Of a DNA stretch of 64,000 nt, positions 44,984 to 53,988 are shown one piece after another. The notes beneath the pieces were generated by a model, which searched no databases, was not told the origin of the DNA, and saw nothing but the letters and a program-made list of their open reading frames with translations. This DNA is from Diplonema japonicum. Taxonomy: Eukaryota; Euglenozoa; Diplonemea; Diplonemida; Diplonemidae. Position 1 is the first letter of the stretch. Each line of letters starts with the position of its first letter. The position numbers were made by a program, and so were the translations under genes. Where the stretch lies: the NCBI GenBank assembly GCA_964019335.1, contig OZ025678.1, positions 248,001 through 312,000 of the forward strand, given 5' to 3'.

Positions 44984-45664
44984 ATGCCCACACCAACCAC
45001 CCCTAGCAGGTACCTTAGAACAGGACCAAAACCGCCTCCCAGCAGCACATTGCTACATGGAGCAAAAACCTCATTAGATTGCGCTGGCAAGGTGACGGGC
45101 AGTGCCTCTAGCAGGGGCCAGATGATGCGCGCAGCCTACAAGGACAAGGATAGGGGTATTCTGCATGGGCATGGCGGGGACATACCAGGAGCCAAAGGAT
45201 GTTACTACTGCTGGACTGGGCAGTACGAGAAGTGCAGGCAGCATCGGAGCAAAAGCCCTTCCTTGGGAAGTGCAGTGAGAGCACGGTCAAGAAGCCGGTC
45301 TCGATCTCGGTCGAGATCCCGGTCTAGAGGCCGCCCTACTGCGCAGAGGAGCATCAAAACTTTTACCCCCTCAGCCGAGGGGGACATAGTCCCTGTTACC
45401 CCTTACAGTTCCATCTTACTCCGCCCGGAACGGCGGTTGTTGCGTTCCACCTCCTCAGGGTACAGCACCCTCTCCGGGACGCCTTTGCCTTCGCCGTCTC
45501 CCTCCCTGCGTTCCGGGACATCCACATCCGCACGCAGGGGCGCACAGCACAGGAACCCCGTTGTTGCACAAACCGACCGTTTAGTGATGCAAAGCATCGC
45601 ATCGGGACGGTGCAACAGCACAAGGAACCTGCCCATGCCGGATCTGTTTTCAATGTCACCTTAG
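44984..45664 (+). CDS. RS-rich protein of unknown function
   Basis: This single exon encodes 226 residues. No family was recognised. The N-terminus is Pro/Thr-rich. A compact Cys/His/Trp motif, KGCYYCWTGQYEKCRQH (about residues 71-87), could bind zinc. Immediately after it comes a run of Arg-Ser dipeptides (RSRSRSRSRSRSRSRGR), then a Ser/Pro-rich disordered tail. RS domains are typical of splicing regulators but no RRM is present. Codon use matches neighbouring genes and the ATG follows an A-tract, so I regard it as genuine. It could also be a basic cytoskeletal protein. Confidence 0.6.
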   Translation: MPTPTTPSRYLRTGPKPPPSSTLLHGAKTSLDCAGKVTGSASSRGQMMRAAYKDKDRGILHGHGGDIPGAKGCYYCWTGQYEKCRQHRSKSPSLGSAVRARSRSRSRSRSRSRSRGRPTAQRSIKTFTPSAEGDIVPVTPYSSILLRPERRLLRSTSSGYSTLSGTPLPSPSPSLRSGTSTSARRGAQHRNPVVAQTDRLVMQSIASGRCNSTRNLPMPDLFSMSP

Positions 45665-45802
45665 ATTTTTTTTTTTTTTAAATATAAAATTATTTTTATG
45701 TTGTTGATATTTTCCCCTGTATAAAGTTTTTTTTTTTTGAATTGTGCGCGCTCATGTATTTCCCTACAAAAGTGACAAAAAAGAAAAGCAAGAAAAAAAA
45801 AG

Positions 45803-46277
45803 ATGTTCAGAGTGCTTGGAAGGAACGCGCTGAGGACGCAGGGCATGCAGAGCCTCAGGTGGGCGAGCGTGAGCGGGATTCAGGGGATTGAAAGGATCAC
45901 CTACGTGAAGAAAATAAAAATGAACGGCGAGGCGTGCAAGAAGTGCGGCGAAGTGACAGAGAGGCTTGAGAAGGCTGACCAGTTCAAGCAGATTGATGAG
46001 GTGCTTATCGCTGACGAGAGGGACGAGTCCAGCGCTGGCATGGCCATCGCTCAGAAGCACTCTGTTGAGAGAGCACCTTTTTTCGTTGTGGAAAAAGCAG
46101 ATGGATCTGTATGGCTTTAAATCAAAAAAAAAGAAAAAAAAGAAAATACAACAACAGGTTGACATCTACACCATCTACTTCGAGTTTGTGAAGAAGGTTC
46201 TGAAGGGGAAAGCGAACGAGGCAGAGGCCCTGAAAGACACCATGGAACAGAACAGAGATGTTCTTGACATGATTTAG
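45803..46277 (+). CDS. Small mitochondrial-type CxxC protein
   Basis: Exons are 45803-46108 and 46158-46277, giving 141 residues. The N-terminus MFRVLGRNALRTQGMQSLRWAS is Arg-rich, amphipathic and lacks acids, which fits a mitochondrial presequence. The mature part begins with a beta strand (ITYVKKIKMNG) followed by CKKC, then GMAIAQKHSVERAPFFVVE, where the Pro before a beta strand resembles the cis-Pro loop of thioredoxin folds. A glutaredoxin/thioredoxin-like redox protein is likely. The C-terminal helix comes from exon 2. The exact family was not identified. Confidence 0.65.
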
Positions 46278-46880
46278 AAAGGGAACAGGGGTCTGAGGAG
46301 AATCAGTGAAGCATTTTTAAAGAAAAAAGAAGAAGGAAAAAAAAAAAGGAGGGGGGATAATAAAACGGAACGAAACTTGATTAAAAGTACCGCTTCTTTT
46401 TTTTTTTTTGTATTACCCCACTTTTTTTTTCTTTTTAAATATTTTTTTTAAAAAAAAAAAAGCTTCCTATTTTCCTTTGTACTCCTCTTTTTTGTTTTTG
46501 TTTTTGTTTCTTTCTTTCTCCAATATTTCCAATGGCAGCTCGCAGCTCAACAGCCGGGGGAGGGATGGGGAAGAGAGGCTTTTTTTTTTTCTCTTTCGTT
46601 TGGATCCTTTTCTTCGATCTTGCTTTATTTCTCTCCTTTTTTTTTTTTTATATTCTTGGTGGGTCGTTGCTGACACCTTCCTCCCCCCATCATAGTGAAT
46701 TTTCTTTTTCTTTTCTCCCCTGTCGTTTTCCTCCTGGGGTGGTTGGGGCGATCGTGCCTTCGGTAATTTCCGAGCTAAATACTCTTTCCTTCCCTTACCT
46801 CAATTACAACTGGTTTCTTTCTCTTTTTCATTAAACAGTGACATCTCCACTTCCAACACCATCCCACCAGGCTGTTCAAG
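46278..46880. other. Intergenic region upstream of protease copy 1
   Basis: Homopolymers precede a unique stretch at 46670-46860. It includes CCCCATCATAGTGAAT and, at about 46829-46838, CATTAAACAG after a pyrimidine tract, an acceptor-like site 42 bases before the protease ATG. A frame at 46532-46834 is Phe-rich and not credible as a gene. This flank is not homologous to the flank of protease copy 2. Confidence 0.5.
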
Positions 46881-47923
46881 ATGCGTTTCTCGTCTGTGCT
46901 GCTGCTGTCGATGGGTGTGATGGCCCAGGGCCTCACTGAGGACTACATCAGGATGAACGCGAAGTCTATGTGGTCCGTGTTCAAGCAGGACTACAACAAG
47001 GTGTACTCCCCCGCGGAGGAGGGGAGGAGGTACGCGATCTTCTACCAGAACATGCTGAAGGCGGCTGAGATGGGTTCCGAGTACGGAGCCTCCCCCTTCG
47101 CGGACCTCACCGAGAAGGAGTTCTCCGTGTACCACAGCGCCGGCAACGCCTTCAAGAAGGCCCCCAAGCAGCCCCTGAGGAGTTATGCTGATGTCAAGGT
47201 CTCTGCTGACCCTGTGGATTGGAGGCCCAAGGTACAAGAAAGAAAAAAGATAAAAATAAGACAAAATAAAATTTAAATATTTACACTACTATTCTTTTTT
47301 TTTTTTAGGGAGCCGTGACCAACGTGAAGAACCAGGGCCAGTGCGGGTCGTGCTGGGCATTCTCGACAACCGGGAACGTGGAGGGGCAGTGGTTCCTTGC
47401 GGGGCACACCCTGACCTCTCTGTCTGAGGAGCAGCTCGTGGCTTGCGACAAGAAGGACGACGGGTGCAACGGGGGCCTCCCTGTGGACGCGTACAAGTAC
47501 ATCGAGAGCGCCGGGGGTCTCGAGACGGAGGGGGACTACCCGTACACCTCGGGGACCGGGAAGGTTGAGGCCTGCAAGTTCGAGTCGACCAAGGTGGCCG
47601 TGAAGATCTCCAGCGGGTCGGTCCTCCCCGGGCACGAGGCCTCGATGCTGACCTGGATGGCGGCGAACGGTCCCATGTCGATCGGTGTGTACGCTGGCGG
47701 CCTGAAGTGGCAGCTGTACACCGGCGGGATCATGAAGGGGTGCGAGGTGAGGCAGCCGGACCACGGTGTCCTCATCGTCGGCTACGGCACCGAGAGCAAC
47801 GTCCAGTACTGGATCATCAAGAACTCCTGGGGCGCGAGCTGGGGTGAGAACGGTTACCTCCGTGTCACCTACGGGGACAACTCCTGCAACATCCAGAGCA
47901 TGCCTTCCTCCTCCAAGATCTAA
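46881..47923 (+). CDS. Papain-family (C1A) cysteine protease, copy 1
   Basis: Exons are 46881-47231 and 47309-47923 with a 77-nt intron, giving 321 residues. A short signal peptide (RFSSVLLLSMGVMAQG) is followed by an I29-type prodomain (MWSVFKQDYNKVYSPAEEGR, YGASPFADLTEKEF). The mature enzyme starts near PVDWRPK. The catalytic set is complete: oxyanion Gln and nucleophile Cys in NQGQCGSCWAFS, His in PDHGVLIVGYG, Asn in IIKNSWGASWGENGY. CNGG is present. It is expected to act in lysosome-like vacuoles or be secreted. The whole gene, intron included, reappears at 59927-60969, 13,046 bases downstream, with no difference that I could see. Confidence 0.93.
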
Positions 47924-48366
47924 ATAAAAGCAGATCTCTGGACACCACCACCCCCACAATCATCCCTCACCCCATGATGAACTTTTTGAAAACGTTACGG
48001 GAGGGGGAACGAAACCATTTTCCCTGTTTTTTTTTCCTTTTTTTTCCCTTTCTTTTCTTTTTAACCCTTGTTCCATTTTTTTTTATTGCGGGGGGAAGAG
48101 GAGCTTCGTTCTCTCTTCTTTCCTCCATTTCCAAATTTCTTTTTTTCAGTGAGCACTCCCCCTTGCACACTGAAACTTTGTCGAATTTATTGTTGCAAAA
48201 AAAAGGGAAGCGCATTGCCTTCTTCCCTTTTCTTTCTTCCAAAACCGCGTGATATTTTGATTTTGATTTTCTTTTGCAATTGTATTTTTGTTGTTTGTTT
48301 TTCTTGTTCTCTCCCCCCCATTCTTAATCACTTCAGCTACCTGCACAACAACAACAACAACAAAAT
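47924..48366. other. Spacer and leader of kinase copy 1
   Basis: This is homologous to 60970-61440 but with many substitutions and small indels. Both versions end in a pyrimidine stretch, ATCACTTCAG, then CTACCTGCACAACAAC... before the ATG. Copy 1 has about six CAA units against about twenty in copy 2. The CTTCAG is a good acceptor candidate. Confidence 0.55.
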
Positions 48367-49996
48367 ATGGATCCATCGATACTTCAGAAGTACGAGCAAG
48401 GGGAACGCCTCGGGTCCGGCAGACAGGGGTCGGTGTACAAGGTGGTGAGGAGGGTGGATGGAGGTATCTTTGCGATGAAGGTGTTGGAGGCGCCCGCGGA
48501 AGAGGTGCACAGGAAGAACGTGGAGGAGGTGCAGCACATGCTGAAGCTGAAACACAAGAACCTTGTTCCCTGCCTTGACTTCTTCGAGACGACAAAGCAG
48601 CTGGCAAGGGAATCCCTTGGGAAGGTGTGGCGGGTTCACATCGTGATGCCCCTGTACGGAAAAGGGGACCTCTGCTCATGCGTCCAAAAGGAGGGACCCC
48701 TCTCTCCGGAGAGGGCGGACAGGCTCTTGCGGGAGATGGGAGGGGTCCTTCAGTACATTCACAGTGAGGGCTTCATCCACAGGGACGTGAAACCCCAAAA
48801 CATCATGGTGTCGGGGAAGGGACCTCTTTCTGCGGCCAGTGTTACTTGCGGCGGGGAAGGGGAGGCAGAGTTCATCCTGGCCGACCTGGGACTGTCGAAG
48901 GAAGTGTCCTCCGATGGGGTAGCGAACTCCTTTGCAGGCACACCAACTTACATGGCACCCGACTTCTTCAACGAAAAGGACGGCTACACCAACAAAGTAG
49001 ACATGTGGGCCCTCGGGGTGACTGTGTGTAACGTGGTGCTCCAAGAAGACCTGAGGAATCTCTTTCTGAAGTACCTGCATTCTAACCGGGAGCTTGTGAT
49101 GGGGGAGCTTCAGACCCACCTCCCCCCTGCCCTCTTGGGGGTTGTGTCCCGCCTCCTCTCCACCGACCCTTTGGAACGCCCCAGTGCACTGGAGATGCTG
49201 CAGACGAGACCCCCTGGGATGGTTCCTCAGCCAACTGGAATTGTTCTTCTTGCTGTTGGGAGTGTTGGTGGAGAAGAGAGGAAAAGGAAGCTCTGCGTGG
49301 CAGTGGGGGCAGCAAAGGCCTTCTCTTCGATGGGGCAGGAGCTCCTCAGGGTTCGCAGGTTGGAGGTCTTCGACAAGGACTTCGGGGAGTTCGTGGAGGA
49401 GGACGACGGGGACATCGTGTTCCAGGACAAGGGACGGGTCCGTGTCGTGTTTGAAGCACCGCTCCCAACCACCGCTGCTACTTCAACCACAGCTACTTCT
49501 TCAACCACCAGTGACAGCAGCAGCAACATGCACCCACCTGCTGCGAACAACACCACCCTCACAAAAGAGGAGGAGAGGCTTGCCTTGGCCAGTGCTGTTT
49601 CAAAAGGCGACCTTGAGGAGATGAGGCATCTTGTTCTGGAGCGGGGTGTTGACCCTGGTGCAACGGACAGCGATGGTTTCACAGCCCTGCACTATGCAGC
49701 TCGCGGAAACAACTGTGTCGAGGCTGTGGCTGCTCTCGTCTGTTCTTACGACCAGGACCCTGGTGTCAGAAGCAACTATGGTTGGACTCCGGTCCATGAA
49801 GCAGCAGAGAATGGAAGTCTCGAGACAGTTAAATATCTTGTTGAGACTCGCAGTCTCGGCGTAGGTGTCAAAAGCAACGATGGTCGGACACCGCTTCACC
49901 AAGCAGCACTGAAGGGCCACCTCGAGACAGTTAAATATTTTGTTGAAATCAGGAGAGGTGCGGCATCACGCACTCTTTCCGTCTCATACACAAAGA

Positions 49997-50057
<61 letters not shown>

Positions 50058-50168
50058 TGTTGAAACTCGCGGTCAAGACGCTGGTGTCAAATGCAACTAC
50101 GGTCGGACACCGCTTAATCTAGCAGCACTGAACGGTTACCTCGAGACAACTAAATATCTTGTTGAAAC
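48367..50168 (+). CDS. Protein kinase with ankyrin repeats, copy 1, split by a LINE
   Basis: The ATG at 48367 follows a short (CAA)n leader. The kinase domain (about 9-280) has the Gly loop GSGRQGSV, the ATP-binding Lys in FAMKV (K38), HRDVKPQN at about 138 and APD in place of APE; the DFG motif is DLG (ADLGLSKE), a variant compatible with activity. A linker with a Thr/Ser-rich stretch leads to ankyrin repeats from about residue 407 (DGFTALHYAARGNN, NYGWTPVHEAAENGS, NDGRTPLHQAALKGH). A LINE tail (49951-50055) is inserted in frame inside one repeat, adding Arg-Gly... and a long poly-Lys. At 50169 the full-length LINE begins; the frame runs 21 more codons into it and stops at 50232. The rest of the array lies at 57583-57893. 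The gene is probably non-functional or makes a truncated kinase. Confidence 0.8.
49951..50055 (+). mobile_element. 5'-truncated LINE tail inserted in an ankyrin repeat
   Basis: The 40 bases beginning AGGAGAGGTGCGGCATCACG are the same as the last bases of the full LINE (57503 onward) and are followed by about 58 A. The flanks TTGTTGAAATC (upstream) and CTTGTTGAAACTC (downstream) form an imperfect target-site duplication of about 9-11 bases. It is a dead-on-arrival copy made by target-primed reverse transcription. The insert keeps the host frame open. Confidence 0.85.
50158..50168 (+). repeat. Target-site duplication, 5' copy
   Basis: CTTGTTGAAAC precedes the LINE and is repeated exactly after its poly-A tail at 57583-57593. 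It belongs to the ankyrin coding sequence. Confidence 0.85.
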
Positions 50169-50338
50169 AAACTGTACTTTGTACTGTACTTTACTGTACT
50201 GTACTTTATTGGCTGCTCCCCGTGGCCAATAAGGTTCCTACAGGGAGTCAACGGGGCTGTCTTCCCTTATTACACACCTCGCCCCCCACACACACAAAAA
50301 AAAAAAAAGAAAGAATATTGTAATTGTAATAGTTGTTT

Positions 50339-50500
50339 GCTGGTGACCGGTGAACGGTGCTGGTGGTGTTGGCTGAGCGGGCTGGTTTAGCTGATTGGTT
50401 GAATTGAATTGATTTGAGTTGAATTGAGTTGTGTTGTCTGCTGGTGAGTGGTGATTGGTGCTGGTGTTGGTAGTATTGGTTGAGCTGGTTGGTTTGATTG
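50339..50500 (+). repeat. Direct repeats in the LINE 5' leader
   Basis: Two diverged copies of about 60 bases, 50339-50397 and 50442-50500, share GCTGGTGA, GGTGCTGGT, TTGG(C/T)TGAGC and GG(C/T)TGGTTT. Repeated 5' monomers act as promoters in several LINE families, so a promoter role is plausible. Confidence 0.5.
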
Positions 50501-50656
50501 CAAGAATTGAACAGAAGTGTTGGAGAACGCTAGATCCCTCCTTCCTTCCCTTCCTCTTTCATTCCTTCCCTTCCTTCCTATTCTACTGCTGCATTTCCTC
50601 GTCATCATCATCATCATCATCATCATTTATTCTCGTCTTCTTCCGCCACTGTCAGT

Positions 50657-52525
50657 ATGAACGTCAACCTCATACTGGACAAGCTGGAGAGCTTGAAGGG
50701 AGGGTCCCTTACGGTGGAGGTGAGGACCCAGATATATCGGATGATCAACCTGATCACCGATATGATGGTGGCGGAGATGGGGCAGGGGCCGGCCCTGCAG
50801 GTGTCTACACCGGCGCGGAGGACGCAGCCGGAGCCGCAGCAGCCGCCCGTGCTGACGCCGGGGCCATGGAGGACGCCGCGGAGGGCTCCACGGACCCCCG
50901 GGAAGCCGACGAAGGGGAAGTGGAGCGACCCCAGAAGGAGCGGCAGGGGAGCCTGCGAGGGAGGCGAGACTGGTCCCGGGTGACTGGTTGCTTCCTGTGC
51001 TGGAGGAGGCAGGGGACGAGGGGGTACTGCTGGTGCCCGAAGGGGGAGAGGCCGAGGCCTACGACGCCGCCGCAGACAGCTGCGCGGACAAGCTGTTGCA
51101 GAGCAGCAACGGCACGTGGGTCCTGCTGACGCGGAGGAGGGTCAAGGCCCTCAACGGAGGGCTGCCACACGCCCATGAGAACGTGAGGATGGCGGTGCCA
51201 GTGGGCCTGAAGGCACCGAAGACACTATTCGTGACAGTGTTGGGAAGTTCCCTGAAGGGGGACTCCTGACTGGGGTGCAGCAGCCGCAGCTTCCGACCGC
51301 AGAACCGACGGGGGAGGCTACAGCAGAGGCCCTGAAGAAGCAGCGGACGGTGGTGATGTCGGCAGTGCTTGCCGCCAAGCACATCCAGAAGAAGGAGCCG
51401 GGGGTCTGGGCTCAATTGGTGGACCAACAGGTGGGAGGCGAGTGTGCAAAGCGCGAGGTGGCGCACGCAGCAAGGAACGTGGGAGTGGTGCTGCACCCCA
51501 CGTACATGTGGGGGGTCACCCGGGAGCAGGGACGGGTGGAACTGATGCTGAGGACGAAGCCGGCGGAAGCTGAAAAGCTTCTTCGCGCCTCAGGACACGG
51601 AAGGGTCTTCTTCAAGGCGCACTCATTCAACAGGGGGAGAGAGCTTGCGGCCGACTCCATTTGCTGGCTGAAGAAGGAAGTCCCGGTGGAGGAAGCACGG
51701 AGGGCGGCGCTGACGCACCAGGTGGGACTCGCCTACACCAAGTCGCGGCTTGGGATCAGGCTCTCATCGCCGGAGCTCAGGGCGGCGTTGGAGATCTCCA
51801 GTGGGGACCTCTTAGAAGAGCCGAGGCCGAGGCGGAACCGGTACATAGTTACTGGAGGAAAAATGCACGATCACACGGATGACGTACTAGCGGAGCTGCG
51901 GACGGCAGGGTGGAACTGTGCCAGCGCCGCCACGTTCGTCAGGCGGGGAAGCGGTGCGCGCACCTTCGTTGTCTGGGCGGAGCAGGGTCCGAGTTTTGGG
52001 ATGTTCGGCAGGGATGGAGAGCTCGAGCCGCTCAGGGTGAGGCAGGCGGTGGACAGCGTGAGGCCCCAGGGGCAGAAGAGATGGAACGGCCCCACCAGGG
52101 GCGTGCGGTTGCCGAGGAGGGTAGGGGACCCCTCTGACCGGCCCCCGGTGCAAGCTAGCTCCCCTCCCCGTGCGACAGGGGTGAACCCCGGCCCTACGGC
52201 AGAAACGGGTGTGGAGGCCGCGTCGTCGTCGTCGTCGTCGTCGTCAAGGATGGACGATGGGGAAGGGACGGTGGAACGGGACGGGAGAAAGCGCCCGCAT
52301 TCGGAGAGGTCGCCGGAGACGGCCTGTCTGGCGGAGAAGAAGGTCCACACGCACGAGTGGCCCGAGAAGAGCGGGGAGGCGGCGACGGAGAGCTGGGTGT
52401 GCAGCGGATGCGGTGACAAACGCCCCAGGACAAGGCCGAGGGAATGCTCGTGCGGCATGTGCATCTGTGTGGGGTGCTACACGAAAGTGCGCAGGGAAGG
52501 CGAGGCGAAGGCGAAGGAGGAATGA
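50657..52525 (+). CDS. LINE ORF1 protein, frame-disrupted
   Basis: A good start is MNVNLILDKLESLKGG at 50657. The coding signal then moves to the third frame by about 50985 (DWLLPVLEEAGDEGVLLVPE) and returns to the first between 51179 and 51269, from where it is open to the TGA at 52523-52525. The middle part (RTVVMSAVLAAKHIQKKEPG onward) has no recognised RRM or CCHC knuckle. A poly-Ser run is encoded by (GTC)n. The C-terminus has a Cys/His cluster, WVCSGCGDKRP...CSCGMCICVGCY, likely zinc-binding. ORF1 proteins bind LINE RNA and chaperone reverse transcription. The stop lies in the context TGA-CTA and the frame continues open into ORF2. Confidence 0.7.
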
Positions 52526-52528
52526 CTA
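52523..52528 (+). promoter_or_regulatory. UGA-CUA leaky stop candidate between ORF1 and ORF2
   Basis: The ORF1 stop is UGA followed by CUA, the tri-nucleotide context known to favour readthrough in alphaviruses and some cellular genes. No stop occurs in the same frame from 52526 to 53717, so readthrough would join ORF1 to the 2A-endonuclease part. An AUG overlapping this stop (AUGA) is in a different frame. Confidence 0.5.
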
Positions 52529-52678
52529 TTCCTTCCTTCCTTTGCGCGCGTGCTCCGCTGTGTGCGGTTGTTGTTGGTGTTGTTGTTGTTCCTACTACTT
52601 CTTCTTCTTCCTCTTCATCTTCTTCTTCTCGGGTATGTTGGAGGAGCGACGGGCGCAGCGGGGGAATCGCGCGGATGG

Positions 52679-53988
52679 ATGCACAAGGAGCTCGCTCTCT
52701 TCACCTGTCTCTTGTGGCACAACAACAGCATGGCCGATGTGAAGCAGGATCCGAGGACCCGCTCGACTGTGGTAAGACAGCTCCTGCTGCTCGCAGGCGA
52801 TGTGGAGCGCAACCCGGGGCCACAGTTGGTGGTTGGCACGCAAAACGTGACTTCCTGCAACTCGCAGATTGCAGCGATTCAAGGCATCCTGGAGGCAACG
52901 GGGACGCACGTGATGGGGATCACTGAGACGCGTGTCCTGCGTGCCGGGAGAGCCTTCGTGGAGAATGCGATGGCGGAGAGCGGGATGCGGGTGCTTTGGG
53001 CCGAAGCAGCTGATGTAGGACCAAATCTCTACTCGTGCAGCAGCAGAGGGGTGGCGCTACTGCTCCCTCGAGAGGCTCTTGCCTGGACCGTCACGCCGAA
53101 CGATGAAGATACGCTGCTTTACGTCAACGAGGGCAGGCTTGGGCACTACGAGGTAGCATGCGGGGAAGGAGGCAACACGGTGCACATCTTGCTCGTTTAC
53201 GCATACCAGCAGAGGGAGGCGAGTAGGCGGGAGGCTCTGCTCAGGACGGTCTTCCGGTACGCGGCGGGACTGGGGCAAGTGCCAGTGGTGGTCATGGGGG
53301 ACATGAATGCCGATGGTGAAAGATCGAAGGCGCTGCACGCCGCAGTAATCGGGGGATGGACCGATGCATCGCTGGAGTGTGCGGAGAGAGAAGGACGGGA
53401 TCCACCGGTGACGTATCGGCGCAGCGAGGAGAGTCAGGACGGAACGCGGATCGACATGATCCTGCTCAATCAGGTGGCGGCAACAGGCCTGAGATCGTCG
53501 AGCACCGTGGAGACCAGCTTCCCTCAACACTGTACGGTAACGGCGGAGCTGGGGACGGAGGCGTTCAGTCAGGCGTGCCTCGCATACAGGCTTCCGAAAG
53601 CCATCGACGTGGACAGCTGGCCGACGTGGTCTAACGAGGAAGAGGACGAACTGGCGGAGGAGTGCGCACGGGGGTGTGAGGCGCCTTCCCCGGGGTGGCA
53701 GGGGAGTGGGCTAACGTGACGGCCGCCATGGAGGAATACCTGCTCCGAAGAGACAGCGAAGTGACCCACACGCGAGGGCATCGGGGAAGGGGTGCTCTCC
53801 GGGAACCGATTGTCTCGAAGGTGGCTGTCGAGACCCGGTGCAAAGGGAGCGGGGAAGCGACGCTGCGCCAGGTCCACGTCATGAAGGCGTTGAACAAGAC
53901 GGGGGCCGTCCTGAGGATGATGAGGACAGCGGAGACGACGGGGATCGCACTCGCTGCGTTGCGGGAGCCGCGGAAACGAGGCAAGTAG
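52679..53988 (+). CDS. LINE ORF2, part 1: 2A peptide and APE endonuclease
   Basis: The first in-frame ATG is 52679 (MHKELALFTCLLW); if entered by readthrough, the frame begins at 52526. After 39 residues comes the 2A core GDVERNPGP, then the apurinic-type endonuclease: TQNVTSCNSQIAAIQ, the metal-binding Glu in GITETRV, LLVYAYQQRE, the catalytic GDMNADGE, TYRRSE...GTRIDMILLN, and the terminal His in SFPQHCTV. All expected catalytic residues are visible. The frame then ends at 53719, but coding signal continues in another frame from about 53680 (VAGEWANVTAAMEEYLLRR) to a TAG at 53986-53988. The shift falls in a G-rich stretch. The enzyme nicks the bottom strand of the target to prime reverse transcription. 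Confidence 0.85.
52781..52822 (+). other. 2A ribosome-skipping peptide
   Basis: The bases encode LLLLAGDVERNPGP, with the invariant D-x-E-x-N-P-G-P core. By analogy with known 2A sequences, the ribosome fails to form the Gly-Pro bond and the endonuclease-RT would start with Pro-Gln-Leu. Its place just ahead of the endonuclease is the same as in trypanosomatid L1Tc-type elements. Confidence 0.88.

Noticed and set aside
46532-46834. 100-codon frame before protease copy 1
   Set aside because: It is Phe-rich over T-tracts, has no family match, and overlaps the likely leader of the protease gene.
48367-50232. Annotating kinase copy 1 as one intact 621-residue gene
   Set aside because: The last 21 codons are LINE leader sequence and the true ankyrin end lies beyond the LINE, where it carries its own frameshift.
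52175-52200. A second 2A-like peptide in LINE ORF1 (TGVNPGPT)
   Set aside because: It has Asn-Pro-Gly-Pro but lacks the Asp-x-Glu two residues earlier that known 2A sequences require.
52522-52525. AUGA overlap as a termination-reinitiation signal for ORF2
   Set aside because: The AUG is in a frame that gives a 135-codon Ser/Arg-rich product, not the 2A-endonuclease frame.
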